In this document: positions 1-6,265 of the stretch, in pieces | Numbering within the stretch: the first letter of the stretch is position 1 | Layout of the letters: each line of letters opens with the position of its first letter | Assembly: GCA_000436735.1 (NCBI GenBank) | Contig: FR887243.1 | Location: 12,400-19,273, forward strand | Direction of reading: 5' to 3' | DNA from: Firmicutes bacterium CAG:170 | GTDB taxonomy: Bacteria; Bacillota; Clostridia; Oscillospirales; Oscillospiraceae | DNA length: 6,874 nucleotides | Program-made: the position numbers and the translations under genes | The notes under the pieces: model-generated | The model's input: the letters and a program-made list of their open reading frames with translations, nothing else | What the model was told of the DNA's origin: nothing | Databases searched by the model: none

Positions 1-808
1 CGCCGTATCGGCGGCAGTCCCACAGCTCCTCGATGAGCAGCGCCGGGGATTTGATGTTCAGATCCTCCCGCGCGTAGCCCCAGTGGTCGCAGGTGACCTC
101 GCACATTTCGCTTGCGATATACTTCGGTGAATCCGCAAGGTTGATCGGCTGCGGCTTTCCGCGCTCAAAGGTCACGCTGTCCAGCTCGATGTTTCCGAGC
201 TGGCCGCGTCCCTCAAGGCCCGTATTGTTGATGAGGATGGTATCCGGCTGATAGCGCCGGATCATGCCGTAAAGCGCGTCCTCCTCCCAGTCTGCGTCCG
301 GCTTGTTCCACTTACCGTCAAACCAGAAGCCGCCGATTTCGCCGTAGTTCCTGCACAGCAGCTCCACACTGCTGCGCAGATAGCGAAGGTACGCCAGAAA
401 ATCCGTCTGATACGTCTTTTCGTGCCAGTCAAGCAGCGTATGATAAAAAAACGGCACGATCCCGCCTGCGCGGCAGGCGTCCACAAATTCGCGCACAAGG
501 TCTCTGCCGCAGTCATGGACGGTATCGTACTCGTTCAGGCCGCAGGTGTCATAGAGCGAATAGCCGTCATGGTGCCGCGTCGTGAGGGTGATGTAGCGGC
601 AGCCCGCATCTTTTGCGGTGCGCACCAGATCAGCCGCCCAATCCGCTTTGGGGCAGAACTGCTTTCGCGCCGCGTCATAGCTCTCGTCATCGATCTTCAG
701 GCAGAATTTTGCCCACTCGCCCTTCCCATGCACACTGTAAAGGCCAAAATGGACAAACATGCCGAAGCCCATTTTCTCAAAATTCAGAACAGCCGGACGG
801 ATCAGCAT
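1..808 (-). CDS. GH29 family alpha-L-fucosidase (partial, C-terminus beyond left edge)
   Basis: The visible 269 residues match the catalytic barrel of glycoside hydrolase family 29, which removes alpha-L-fucose from glycans with retention of configuration. Seen: GMFVHFGLYS (residues 16-25), YITLTTRHHDGYSLYD (72-87), GGFWFDG (159-165) whose Asp164 lies where the family's nucleophile is, and HWGY followed by KSPALLIEELWDC (242-265), which in the family leads to a glycine-rich GGNLLLN segment that would lie outside the window. The first residues go straight into the barrel with no signal peptide or membrane segment, so the enzyme is probably cytoplasmic and acts on imported fucosylated oligosaccharides; this is inference. 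I chose the ATG at 808 because GGAGG at 817-821 lies 8 bases upstream; in-frame ATGs at 814 and 823 are too close to or before that site. It is on the strand of the upstream operon but separated from it by a strong terminator. Specificity (alpha-1,2/3/4/6) cannot be read from this part. Confidence 0.9.
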   Translation of the reverse strand, partial: MLIRPAVLNFEKMGFGMFVHFGLYSVHGKGEWAKFCLKIDDESYDAARKQFCPKADWAADLVRTAKDAGCRYITLTTRHHDGYSLYDTCGLNEYDTVHDCGRDLVREFVDACRAGGIVPFFYHTLLDWHEKTYQTDFLAYLRYLRSSVELLCRNYGEIGGFWFDGKWNKPDADWEEDALYGMIRRYQPDTILINNTGLEGRGQLGNIELDSVTFERGKPQPINLADSPKYIASEMCEVTCDHWGYAREDLNIKSPALLIEELWDCRRYG

Positions 809-827
809 TTTCATTTCCTCCATTTAT

Positions 828-859
828 AAAAAAACGGACTGGCAGAGCCAGTCCGTTTT
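828..859 (-). terminator. Intrinsic terminator after ispH/rpsA
   Basis: Read on the minus strand, a 13-bp perfect stem (847-859 paired with 831-843, core ACGGACTGGC/GCCAGTCCGT) with a 3-base loop is followed directly by a run of seven T (834-828). It begins 19 bases after the stop codon of the IspH-S1 gene and is a textbook Rho-independent terminator for the operon. On the plus strand the hairpin is followed by only four T, so bidirectional action is less likely, and no plus-strand gene would need it. Confidence 0.93.
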
Positions 860-878
860 CATGATCTGTTTCAGGTGA

Positions 879-2831
879 TTATTCTGCCTCGTCCTCGGAC
901 TCGTTCGCCGGAGCGATGAGCGCACGGATGGAGAGGGAAATTCTCTTATGCTCCTGATCGATGTCGATGATCTTGGCCTCGACTTCCTGACCCTCAGAAA
1001 GGACATCCTCGGGCTTGGCAATGCGGCGGTCAGCGATCTGGGAAATGTGGATCAGGCCGTCCACGCCGGGAATGATCTCAGCGAAAGCGCCGAAGGTCAT
1101 GAGCTTGACGATCTTGACGTTGACAACGTCGCCCACAGCGTACTTCTCATTGAAGATGGTCCACGGGTTGGTCGCGTCGGTCTTGTAGCCGAGGGAGATC
1201 TTCTTCTTCTCCGGATCGAAGGAAATGACGAACACCTCGATGGTATCGCCGACCTTGACGACCTCAGCCGGGTTCTTGATGTGGTTCCAGGAAAGCTCGG
1301 AAACATGAACCATGCCGTCCACGCCGCCGATATCGACAAACGCGCCGTAGGAGGTCAGGGACTTGACAACGCCGGTATAGTGCTTGCCGACCTCGATTTC
1401 GCTCCAGATCTTCTCCTGAGCGGCCTTGCGCTGCTCGGAAGCGACGGAACGGATGGAGCCGACCACACGGCGGCGGGCACGGTTGACCTCGGTAATACGG
1501 AGCTGAACCTTGCTCTTGACGAGCGCGCCCAGATCGCCGCCCTTGGGAACGTTGGTCTGGGAAGCGGGAACGAACACGCGGATGCCCTTCACATTGACGA
1601 CAACGCCGCCCTTGTTCTCTTCGGTGACAACGCCTTCCATGATCTCGCGGCTCTCAACGGCAGCCTCGATCTCTTCCCAAGCCTTGCCTGCTTCCAGACG
1701 CTTCTTGGACAGACGGACAACACCCTCGCCGTCGTTGACGTGAACGACAACAGCCTCGACCTGATCGCCGACCTTGACAAGATCCTCGATCTTGGCGCTG
1801 GGATCTGCGGAGGTGAACTCCTCCACGGGAATGTAAGCGGTGTGCTTCGTGCCGAGATCGACTTCGACCTCATTGGTGCCGATCGCCATGACGGTGCCGG
1901 TGACCTTATCCCCGTTATTCAAAGTCTTGAGGGACTGCTCGAGAAGCTCGGCAAAATTCTCCTCCATTGCAGTTTCAACTTTCATTTCTTCGCTCATTTT
2001 GTTGTTTACCTCCTTAATTATCCACGCCGGAGTTGATGCTCCTGCCGTGATACCCACAGTTTTCGCGTTAGATAAAAGAAGCATATCCAACTCAGCCGCG
2101 CTGTCGATCAGCACGACATTCTTGCAATACTGCCTGCATATCATAGCGAGACGCCCCGTATTCGAGCTTCTCGCGTCGCCGACAACCACCATGGCATCAC
2201 ATTTCTGAGCCAATTGGGTCGCTTCTTTTTGACGCATCTCCGTAGCCTTGCATATTGTATCAAATATTTCGCAATTTGTACACTCTTTTTTTGCGATTTC
2301 GCAGGAAGATTTCCATAAATTCTGCGTACTGGTGGTCTGGCAGACCATCCGCATGGGAATTTTTGTACGATTTGCACCATTTCGCAGCCATTCTGCCAGC
2401 TCGTCCGGCGTTTCGAAGATCACCGGCTCCTCACACCAGCCCGCGATGGCCTGCACCTCCGGGTGAGAGCGCGTGCCGATGATGACCGGCTGCTGCATTT
2501 TTTCCTTCGCCTCGGATATGATCCGGTGGATCTTTTTCACAAACGGACAGGTCGCGTCGATGACCTCGACATCCATTCCGGCCAGCTGCTCCATGATCGC
2601 GCGTGTGACGCCGTGCGACCGGATCACCACGCATTCGCCGGGCCGCGCTTCCTCCGGCGCGGCGATCTCGCGCACGCCGAGCGCCGTGAAGCGCTCGATC
2701 ACATGCCGGTTATGTATGATCGGGCCAAGGGTCGCCACGCGCTTGCCCTCCCGGACGGCTTCCTCGACCAGCGAGACCGCGCGGTCAACTCCGAAGCAGA
2801 AGCCCGCTGTTTTCGCCAATATGATCTGCAT
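879..2831 (-). CDS. ispH/rpsA: Bifunctional IspH (HMBPP reductase) - 30S ribosomal protein S1 fusion
   Basis: A 650-residue fusion. Residues 1 to about 278 are IspH, the 4Fe-4S enzyme that reduces HMBPP to IPP and DMAPP in the last step of the MEP isoprenoid pathway. Cluster cysteines are Cys12 (AGFCFGV), Cys95 (DATCP) and Cys194 (DTICKAT). Substrate-binding residues of the family are present: His40, His73 (SHG), His123 and Glu125 (SHPE), Gln165-Thr166-Thr167, Ser222-Ser223-Asn224 and Ser266 (AGAST). After the junction come four S1 RNA-binding repeats (about 307-377, 394-462, 482-549, 565-634) and a short acidic tail; domains 3 and 4 carry the classic YGAFVDI.GVDGMVHVSEL and FGAFAEI.PGVDGLIHISQI patterns. 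Four domains are usual for Firmicutes S1 (six in E. coli). Such fusions are known in Clostridia. The start is placed at ATG 2831 because it puts the first Cys at position 12, as in E. coli, and a GGCGG-like site lies 8 bases upstream; a GTG at 2840 is the alternative. The gene overlaps the end of plsC by 47 bases and is followed by a strong terminator. Both halves look intact. Confidence 0.96.
   Translation of the reverse strand: MQIILAKTAGFCFGVDRAVSLVEEAVREGKRVATLGPIIHNRHVIERFTALGVREIAAPEEARPGECVVIRSHGVTRAIMEQLAGMDVEVIDATCPFVKKIHRIISEAKEKMQQPVIIGTRSHPEVQAIAGWCEEPVIFETPDELAEWLRNGANRTKIPMRMVCQTTSTQNLWKSSCEIAKKECTNCEIFDTICKATEMRQKEATQLAQKCDAMVVVGDARSSNTGRLAMICRQYCKNVVLIDSAAELDMLLLSNAKTVGITAGASTPAWIIKEVNNKMSEEMKVETAMEENFAELLEQSLKTLNNGDKVTGTVMAIGTNEVEVDLGTKHTAYIPVEEFTSADPSAKIEDLVKVGDQVEAVVVHVNDGEGVVRLSKKRLEAGKAWEEIEAAVESREIMEGVVTEENKGGVVVNVKGIRVFVPASQTNVPKGGDLGALVKSKVQLRITEVNRARRRVVGSIRSVASEQRKAAQEKIWSEIEVGKHYTGVVKSLTSYGAFVDIGGVDGMVHVSELSWNHIKNPAEVVKVGDTIEVFVISFDPEKKKISLGYKTDATNPWTIFNEKYAVGDVVNVKIVKLMTFGAFAEIIPGVDGLIHISQIADRRIAKPEDVLSEGQEVEAKIIDIDQEHKRISLSIRALIAPANESEDEAE
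1995..2015 (-). promoter_or_regulatory. Internal ribosome binding site and ATG at the ispH/rpsA junction
   Basis: On the minus strand AAGGAGGT (2015-2008), an eight-base match to the 16S anti-Shine-Dalgarno sequence, lies in frame inside the end of ispH. An in-frame ATG follows at 1997-1995. The spacer from GGAGG to ATG is 11 bases, a little long but within the workable range. Translation from here would give a free 372-residue S1 starting MSEEMKVETAMEENFAELLEQ, which resembles the normal N-terminus of stand-alone S1 proteins. It is the strongest Shine-Dalgarno match I see in the window. Its use is inferred. Confidence 0.6.
2254..2282 (-). promoter_or_regulatory. Possible internal promoter within ispH, upstream of the S1 half
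   Basis: On the minus strand TGTACA (2282-2277, 4 of 6 to TTGACA) is followed after 17 bases by TACAAT (2259-2254, 5 of 6 to TATAAT). TGA stands directly before the -10 box (2262-2260), giving an extended -10 element. The site lies in an AT-rich stretch (26 G/C of 80 bases at 2251-2330) of an otherwise GC-rich operon. A transcript starting near 2247 would carry the internal S1 ribosome binding site about 240 bases downstream. AT-rich coding DNA can produce such matches by chance, so the call is tentative. Confidence 0.35.
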
Positions 2832-3420
2832 AGCTGTCACCGCCCAAGCTGTAAATCGTTCTGAGAAGCTCGTCCGCTTCCAATTGCAGGCGCTCTCTCG
2901 ATGCGTCCGCCGCGCAGTCCACGCGGATTGGCTTTCCGACGATCACGTCGATTGGACAGAACGGCGTCTTATTGCGCGTCACGAAGATCGGCGTGATCGG
3001 TACGCCGGCGGCAGCCGCCATCCGCACCGCACCCGTTTTTGCCCGGACGTGCTTGTTCCCATTGCAGCGCGTTCCCTCCGGGAACAGCAGCAGCTTTTCC
3101 CCGCTTTTCAGCGCCCGGACGCATTCCTCCACCGCCTGCGTGTCATGCTCGCCCCTGTGTACAAAGATCACACGGAATTTCTCCATGACCCATCCGATGA
3201 ACGGCGCGCGCCGCAGCTCGCTTTTCGCCATGATGCGGAAAAGCTCCGGCTGACGGAGCGCCAGAATGATCCAGAGCGGATCGGCGGCGCTGCTGTGGTT
3301 GCCGCAGAGCACGGCCGCGCCCTTTGTCAGATTTTCAAGTCCCTGCACCCGCAGCACCGGGTGCCAGAAAAACAGCCCCACGCGCACCAGAACAAAGCAC
3401 ACGCGATACCAGAATTTCAT
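2785..3420 (-). CDS. plsC: PlsC-type 1-acyl-sn-glycerol-3-phosphate acyltransferase
   Basis: A 211-residue lysophospholipid acyltransferase that would transfer an acyl chain to lysophosphatidic acid to form phosphatidic acid, the precursor of membrane phospholipids, at the inner face of the membrane. Seen: a hydrophobic N-terminal segment (about 5-19); the catalytic NHX4D box as NHSSAADP (His42, Asp47); the substrate-binding FPEGTR box (113-118); GAVRMA (130-135); and VPITPI (140-145). Length is normal for the short bacterial PlsC form. The ATG at 3420 overlaps the cmk stop as ATGA and has AGGAGG 8 bases upstream, so translation is probably coupled to cmk. The last 15 codons overlap the start of the ispH/rpsA gene in another frame. 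The broader 1-acylglycerol-phosphate acyltransferase family is certain; the exact acyl donor and acceptor are not. Confidence 0.93.
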   Translation of the reverse strand: MKFWYRVCFVLVRVGLFFWHPVLRVQGLENLTKGAAVLCGNHSSAADPLWIILALRQPELFRIMAKSELRRAPFIGWVMEKFRVIFVHRGEHDTQAVEECVRALKSGEKLLLFPEGTRCNGNKHVRAKTGAVRMAAAAGVPITPIFVTRNKTPFCPIDVIVGKPIRVDCAADASRERLQLEADELLRTIYSLGGDSYADHIGENSGLLLRS

Positions 3421-4097
3421 CCAAGCTTCCTCCTGACAAGCTTCAGAATGGCGTTTTTCGCCTCTTCCAGATTCATTTCAGAGGTATCCAGCTTCACCGC
3501 GTCCGGCGCGCACCGCAGCGGCGCGACCGTGCGGGTCGAATCCTGCTTATCCCGCGCCTTCATGTCGGAAAGCACCTTTTCCAGGGTCGTTTTCTCACCC
3601 TTTGCCTGAAGCTCGGCAAATCTCCGCTTCGCTCGGATCTCCGGCGAGGCGGTCAGGAAGATCTTCACGTCCGCGTTCGGAAGGACGACCGTTGCGATAT
3701 CCCGCCCGTCCATCACGACGTTGTGCCGCCGCGCCAGCTCCCGCTGCATATCCAGCAGGAAATCGCGGACGCAGGCCTGCGCCGACACGCCGGAGGCGTA
3801 GCTCGACATGAGCGGCGTCCGGATCTCGTCGGTGACGTCCTTTCCGTTGAGGATCATGTGCTGCATCCCGTCATCGTCGTATTCCACCGACAGATTGACG
3901 TCGTCCAGAAAACGGCGGATGCCGTCCGCGTCCTTCGGGCCGATGCCCATCATCCACATATGATAGCCGACAGCGCGGTAGATCGCGCCGGTATCGACAT
4001 AATAGAAGCCAAGCTCCTTCGCGGCTGCGCGCGCAAGCGTGCTCTTTCCGGCACCGGCAGGGCCGTCAATGGCGACGCTGAAGGTTTTCTTTTTCAT
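3417..4097 (-). CDS. cmk: Cytidylate kinase (CMP/dCMP kinase)
   Basis: A 226-residue P-loop kinase that phosphorylates CMP and dCMP with ATP in the cytoplasm, supplying CDP and dCDP for RNA, DNA and CDP-diacylglycerol synthesis. Seen: Walker A loop GPAGAGKST (12-20); DTGAIYRA (35-42) at the nucleotide monophosphate site; the NMP-binding insert with LNGKDVTDEIRTP (83-95) and VSAQACVRDFLLDMQRELA (104-122); GRDIATVVLPNADVKIFLTAS (131-151); and the lid segment RDKQDSTRTVAPL (182-194), containing the arginine/aspartate pattern of bacterial Cmk. Length is typical. The ATG at 4097 has GGGAGG 7 bases upstream (4105-4110). It starts 15 bases after the flavoprotein stop and overlaps plsC by 4 bases. 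Neighbouring cmk, plsC and ispH-rpsA is a recurring clostridial order, and cmk next to rpsA is also seen in E. coli. Confidence 0.97.
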   Translation of the reverse strand: MKKKTFSVAIDGPAGAGKSTLARAAAKELGFYYVDTGAIYRAVGYHMWMMGIGPKDADGIRRFLDDVNLSVEYDDDGMQHMILNGKDVTDEIRTPLMSSYASGVSAQACVRDFLLDMQRELARRHNVVMDGRDIATVVLPNADVKIFLTASPEIRAKRRFAELQAKGEKTTLEKVLSDMKARDKQDSTRTVAPLRCAPDAVKLDTSEMNLEEAKNAILKLVRRKLG

Positions 4098-4112
4098 GGG
4101 ACATCCTCCCTC

Positions 4113-5366
4113 TTATTCTTCGCACGCTGCGGCAAGGCCCGCCGCGCGTCCGGTCGCCCATGCGATCTGGAGATTGAAGCCGCCCGTGTAGGCGTCCACA
4201 TCCAGAAGCTCTCCGGCGACATAAAGTCCGCGCACCCGCTTGGACTGCATCGTTCCCGGCTCGATCTCCGAGACCTTGACGCCGCCGGAGGTGACGATGG
4301 CCTCCTCGACCGGCGCCTTACAGGCGATCTCCACCGGGAAACGCTTCATCAGCTCCAGCAGCGCGCGGCGCTGCTCGCGCGTAATGGAATGCACCTTCTC
4401 CTCCGCCGGAATGCCGCTCCGCCGGACGATCACCGGGATCATGGATCTCGGCAGCAGCTCCACGAGCGCGTTTTCAAAATCCCGGTTCTGGAATTTTTCA
4501 AAATCCCGCAGCAGGCGCAGATCGAGCTTCTGCTCGTCCAGCGCAGGCTTGAGATCGAGCAGCACGGTATACGAGTCCTTCTCGTTCATGTGTGCGCTTG
4601 CGCTGAGCACGACCGGCCCGGAGAGGCCGAAGTGCGTGAACAACAGCTCGCCGAACTCCTCAAAGACCGTTTTCCCCTTCTGATTCACGAGCCGCAGCGC
4701 CACATTTTTCAGCGCCAGCCCCTGCATCTGCTTGCAGTCATAGCCCTTTTCCACCAGCGGCACCAGCGAGCCGACCGGTGGAACGATCGTATGGCCCAGC
4801 TTTTCCAGCATCCGATAGCCGTCGCCTGTCGAGCCGGTCTGCGGATAGCTGCATCCGCCGGTCGCAAGGATCACGCGCTCCGTTTTATGAAAGCCGCCGT
4901 CTGTCTCAATTCCACAGACGGCCCCGTCCTGCGTCACGATATCCAGCGCCCGCTCCTGCAAAACCCGCACGCCGAGACGGCGCAGCTCCGCACGCAGTGC
5001 ATCGATCACGCTGGCCGACTTGTCGGACTGCGGAAACACGCGGTTTCCGCGCTCCGTTTTCAGTGCGCAGCCGCGCGCTTCAAACCACGCCATAACCTCA
5101 CGCGGGGGAAATGCGTAAATTGCGCTGTAGAGAAAGCGCGGATTGCGCGGTACGTTCGGGAAAAAATCCTCCGGCGCGCAGTCGTTCGTCACGTTGCAGC
5201 GGCCCTTTCCGGTTATGTAGAGCTTTTTGCCCAGCCGGTCATTCCGTTCCAGCAGCGTGACCTGCGCGCCGTTTTCTGCGGCCGTAATGGCCGCCATCAT
5301 CCCGGCGGCGCCGCCGCCGACGACAAATACGCTGTTATTCCACCCGTTCATAGACGTCATACTCAT
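4113..5366 (-). CDS. HI0933/BaiN-type NAD(P)/FAD-dependent oxidoreductase
   Basis: A flavoprotein of about 417 residues from the HI0933-like family (also called BaiN/RdsA family; YhiN in E. coli). Seen: the FAD-binding Rossmann motif VVGGGAAGMMAA (15-26) with the ribose-binding Glu40 at the end of strand 2; GKGRCNVTN (53-61), a family signature; ILATGGCSYPQTGSTGDG (166-183); GELLFTHFGLSGPVVL (239-254); TSGGV (359-363); and the C-terminal FAD loop GLYVAGELLDVDAYTGGFNLQIAWATGRAAG (380-410). One member in Clostridium scindens, BaiN, has been linked to bile-acid reduction, but the family is near-universal in Firmicutes and the substrate here is unknown. ATGs at 5366, 5360 and 5351 are all possible starts; none has a strong Shine-Dalgarno site and all lie inside the end of the regulator gene, so translational coupling is likely. 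The last (5351) gives the N-terminus most like relatives. A 14-base direct repeat lies at 4471-4508. It ends 15 bases before cmk. Confidence 0.93.
   Translation of the reverse strand: MSMTSMNGWNNSVFVVGGGAAGMMAAITAAENGAQVTLLERNDRLGKKLYITGKGRCNVTNDCAPEDFFPNVPRNPRFLYSAIYAFPPREVMAWFEARGCALKTERGNRVFPQSDKSASVIDALRAELRRLGVRVLQERALDIVTQDGAVCGIETDGGFHKTERVILATGGCSYPQTGSTGDGYRMLEKLGHTIVPPVGSLVPLVEKGYDCKQMQGLALKNVALRLVNQKGKTVFEEFGELLFTHFGLSGPVVLSASAHMNEKDSYTVLLDLKPALDEQKLDLRLLRDFEKFQNRDFENALVELLPRSMIPVIVRRSGIPAEEKVHSITREQRRALLELMKRFPVEIACKAPVEEAIVTSGGVKVSEIEPGTMQSKRVRGLYVAGELLDVDAYTGGFNLQIAWATGRAAGLAAACEE
4471..4508. repeat. In-frame 14-bp direct repeat inside the flavoprotein gene
   Basis: TTTTCAAAATCCCG occurs at 4471-4484 and again at 4495-4508, offset by 24 bases (8 codons). 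In the minus-strand protein it encodes RDFEK (287-291) and RDFEN (295-299). It may be the remains of a short tandem duplication. The reading frame is unaffected. Confidence 0.75.
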
Positions 5367-6195
5367 CCCAAAGGCGTTCCAGATTCTTGAAGGTCGTGGA
5401 GACCTGCTCCTCCCGTCGGCGGCTCACCGCGACGATCAGCGCGTTGACCACGCTCATCGGCGCGACCAGCGAGTCCACGATCGACACCATATCACTCTTG
5501 GCCACCAGCACATGGTCGGCAAGCTTGCCCGCCGGAGCGTCCGGCTTGTCGGTGATGGCGATGGTCGCCGCGCCGCAGTCCTTCGCGTACTGCATGGTCT
5601 TGACCGTCCGGCTCGAATAGCGCGGCAGGCTGATGCCGATCACGACATCCCCCTTGCCGACGCGGAGCATCTGCTCAAACATTTCGCTTGTAGAGGTCGA
5701 TGAGACCAGCGACACATTCTCGAAAATATTCCGGAAATAGAAATTCAGGAAATCGGCGATGGCCGTAGACGAACGGACGCCGATGATGTAAATACGCTTG
5801 GCCTGCAAGATCAGCTCCACGCTCTCGTTCATCTCCCTGCGGTCAAGCGTTTCGCTCGTCTTGCGGAGGGTATCGATGTCCGCCTGAAGAACGGTGGAGA
5901 CCACGTCCTGATTACCGATGCGGTCATTTGCGACCTCAATGCGCTGCACGGAGGTCAGCTTGTTCCGCACCAGCTCCTGAAGCGTGCGCTGCATGCTGGG
6001 ATAGCCGTCAAAGCCAAGCTCCACGGCGAAGCGCACGACCGTGGACTCCGAAACGCCGACCGTCTTTCCGAGGCGGCTGGCGGTCATGAAGGCGGCCTTG
6101 TCATAGGACTGTAAAATATAGTTGGCGATCAGCTTCTGCCCCTTTGAGAAGGTGCGCAGCTGATCGTGGATCGTCGTAAGAATATCAGAAGCCAT
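5335..6195 (-). CDS. RpiR/MurR-family transcriptional regulator (HTH + SIS)
   Basis: A 286-residue regulator with the standard RpiR layout. Residues about 1-77 are the helix-turn-helix domain: FSKGQKLIANYIL (16-28), then TASRLGKTVGVSESTVVRFAVELGFDGYP (38-66), the family's DNA-binding signature. Residues about 125-260 are a SIS sugar-phosphate isomerase-like domain that binds a phosphosugar effector: KRIYIIGVRSSTAIADFL (133-150), the ligand loop region SSTSTSE (165-171), and GDVVIGISLPRYSSRTV (182-198). Length is normal. The ATG at 6195 has GGGAGG 6 bases upstream (6202-6207). The gene is first behind the 6237-6265 promoter and overlaps the flavoprotein start, so it heads the operon. The inverted repeat around its promoter suggests autoregulation. 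The effector cannot be told from sequence: family members respond to MurNAc-6-P, glucosamine-6-P, ribose-5-P, KDPG and others. No sugar catabolic gene is adjacent except the fucosidase beyond the terminator. Confidence 0.95.
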   Translation of the reverse strand: MASDILTTIHDQLRTFSKGQKLIANYILQSYDKAAFMTASRLGKTVGVSESTVVRFAVELGFDGYPSMQRTLQELVRNKLTSVQRIEVANDRIGNQDVVSTVLQADIDTLRKTSETLDRREMNESVELILQAKRIYIIGVRSSTAIADFLNFYFRNIFENVSLVSSTSTSEMFEQMLRVGKGDVVIGISLPRYSSRTVKTMQYAKDCGAATIAITDKPDAPAGKLADHVLVAKSDMVSIVDSLVAPMSVVNALIVAVSRRREEQVSTTFKNLERLWDEYDVYERVE

Positions 6196-6211
6196 CCGTT
6201 GCCTCCCACGC

Positions 6212-6225
6212 CTGCCTTGCGGCAG
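6212..6225 (-). other. Small GCAA-tetraloop hairpin in the regulator's leader
   Basis: In the minus-strand leader RNA, CTGCC and GGCAG form a 5-bp stem closed by a GCAA loop (GNRA type). It ends 4 bases before the GGGAGG ribosome binding site at 6207-6202. It is short and has no T-tract, so it is not a terminator; it could stabilise the transcript's 5' end or affect ribosome access. Confidence 0.45.
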
Positions 6226-6236
6226 AAATTATTTAT

Positions 6237-6265
6237 ATCTTACAATTCACGCGCGGATTTTGCAA
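6237..6265 (-). promoter_or_regulatory. Sigma-A-like promoter for the regulator-led operon
   Basis: On the minus strand TTGCAA (6265-6260, 4 of 6 to TTGACA) and TAAGAT (6242-6237, 4 of 6 to TATAAT) are separated by exactly 17 bases, and an AT-rich stretch follows. Transcription would start near 6230, giving a leader of about 35 bases before the ATG at 6195. It is the only well-placed promoter I find upstream of the tightly packed genes down to the terminator at 828-859. Confidence 0.6.

Noticed and set aside
422..829. 135-codon plus-strand frame over the left end
   Set aside because: The minus-strand frame here gives clear GH29 motifs throughout, so the plus-strand frame is its complement.
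825..830. TTATAA/TATAAA at the end of the terminator as a -10 box for the fucosidase
   Set aside because: No -35 box fits at 16-18 bases upstream, and the start would fall in or after the ribosome binding site; the AT bases are explained by the terminator tail.
948..2036. 362-codon open frame on the plus strand opposite the S1 domains
   Set aside because: Its Asp/Leu/Asn/Val-rich, repetitive protein mirrors the codons of the S1 repeats; no ribosome binding site or domain was seen. It is a shadow frame.
4113..5366. Calling the flavoprotein a bile-acid-converting BaiN with a bile-acid gene cluster
   Set aside because: The HI0933 family is widespread in Firmicutes and no other bai genes are nearby; only the family call is supported.
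3324..5390. 688-codon open frame on the plus strand opposite cmk and the flavoprotein
   Set aside because: It lies antisense to two clear conserved genes, has no recognisable domain, and is rich in Arg, His, Ala and Leu as expected from the complement of GC-rich codons. It is a shadow frame.
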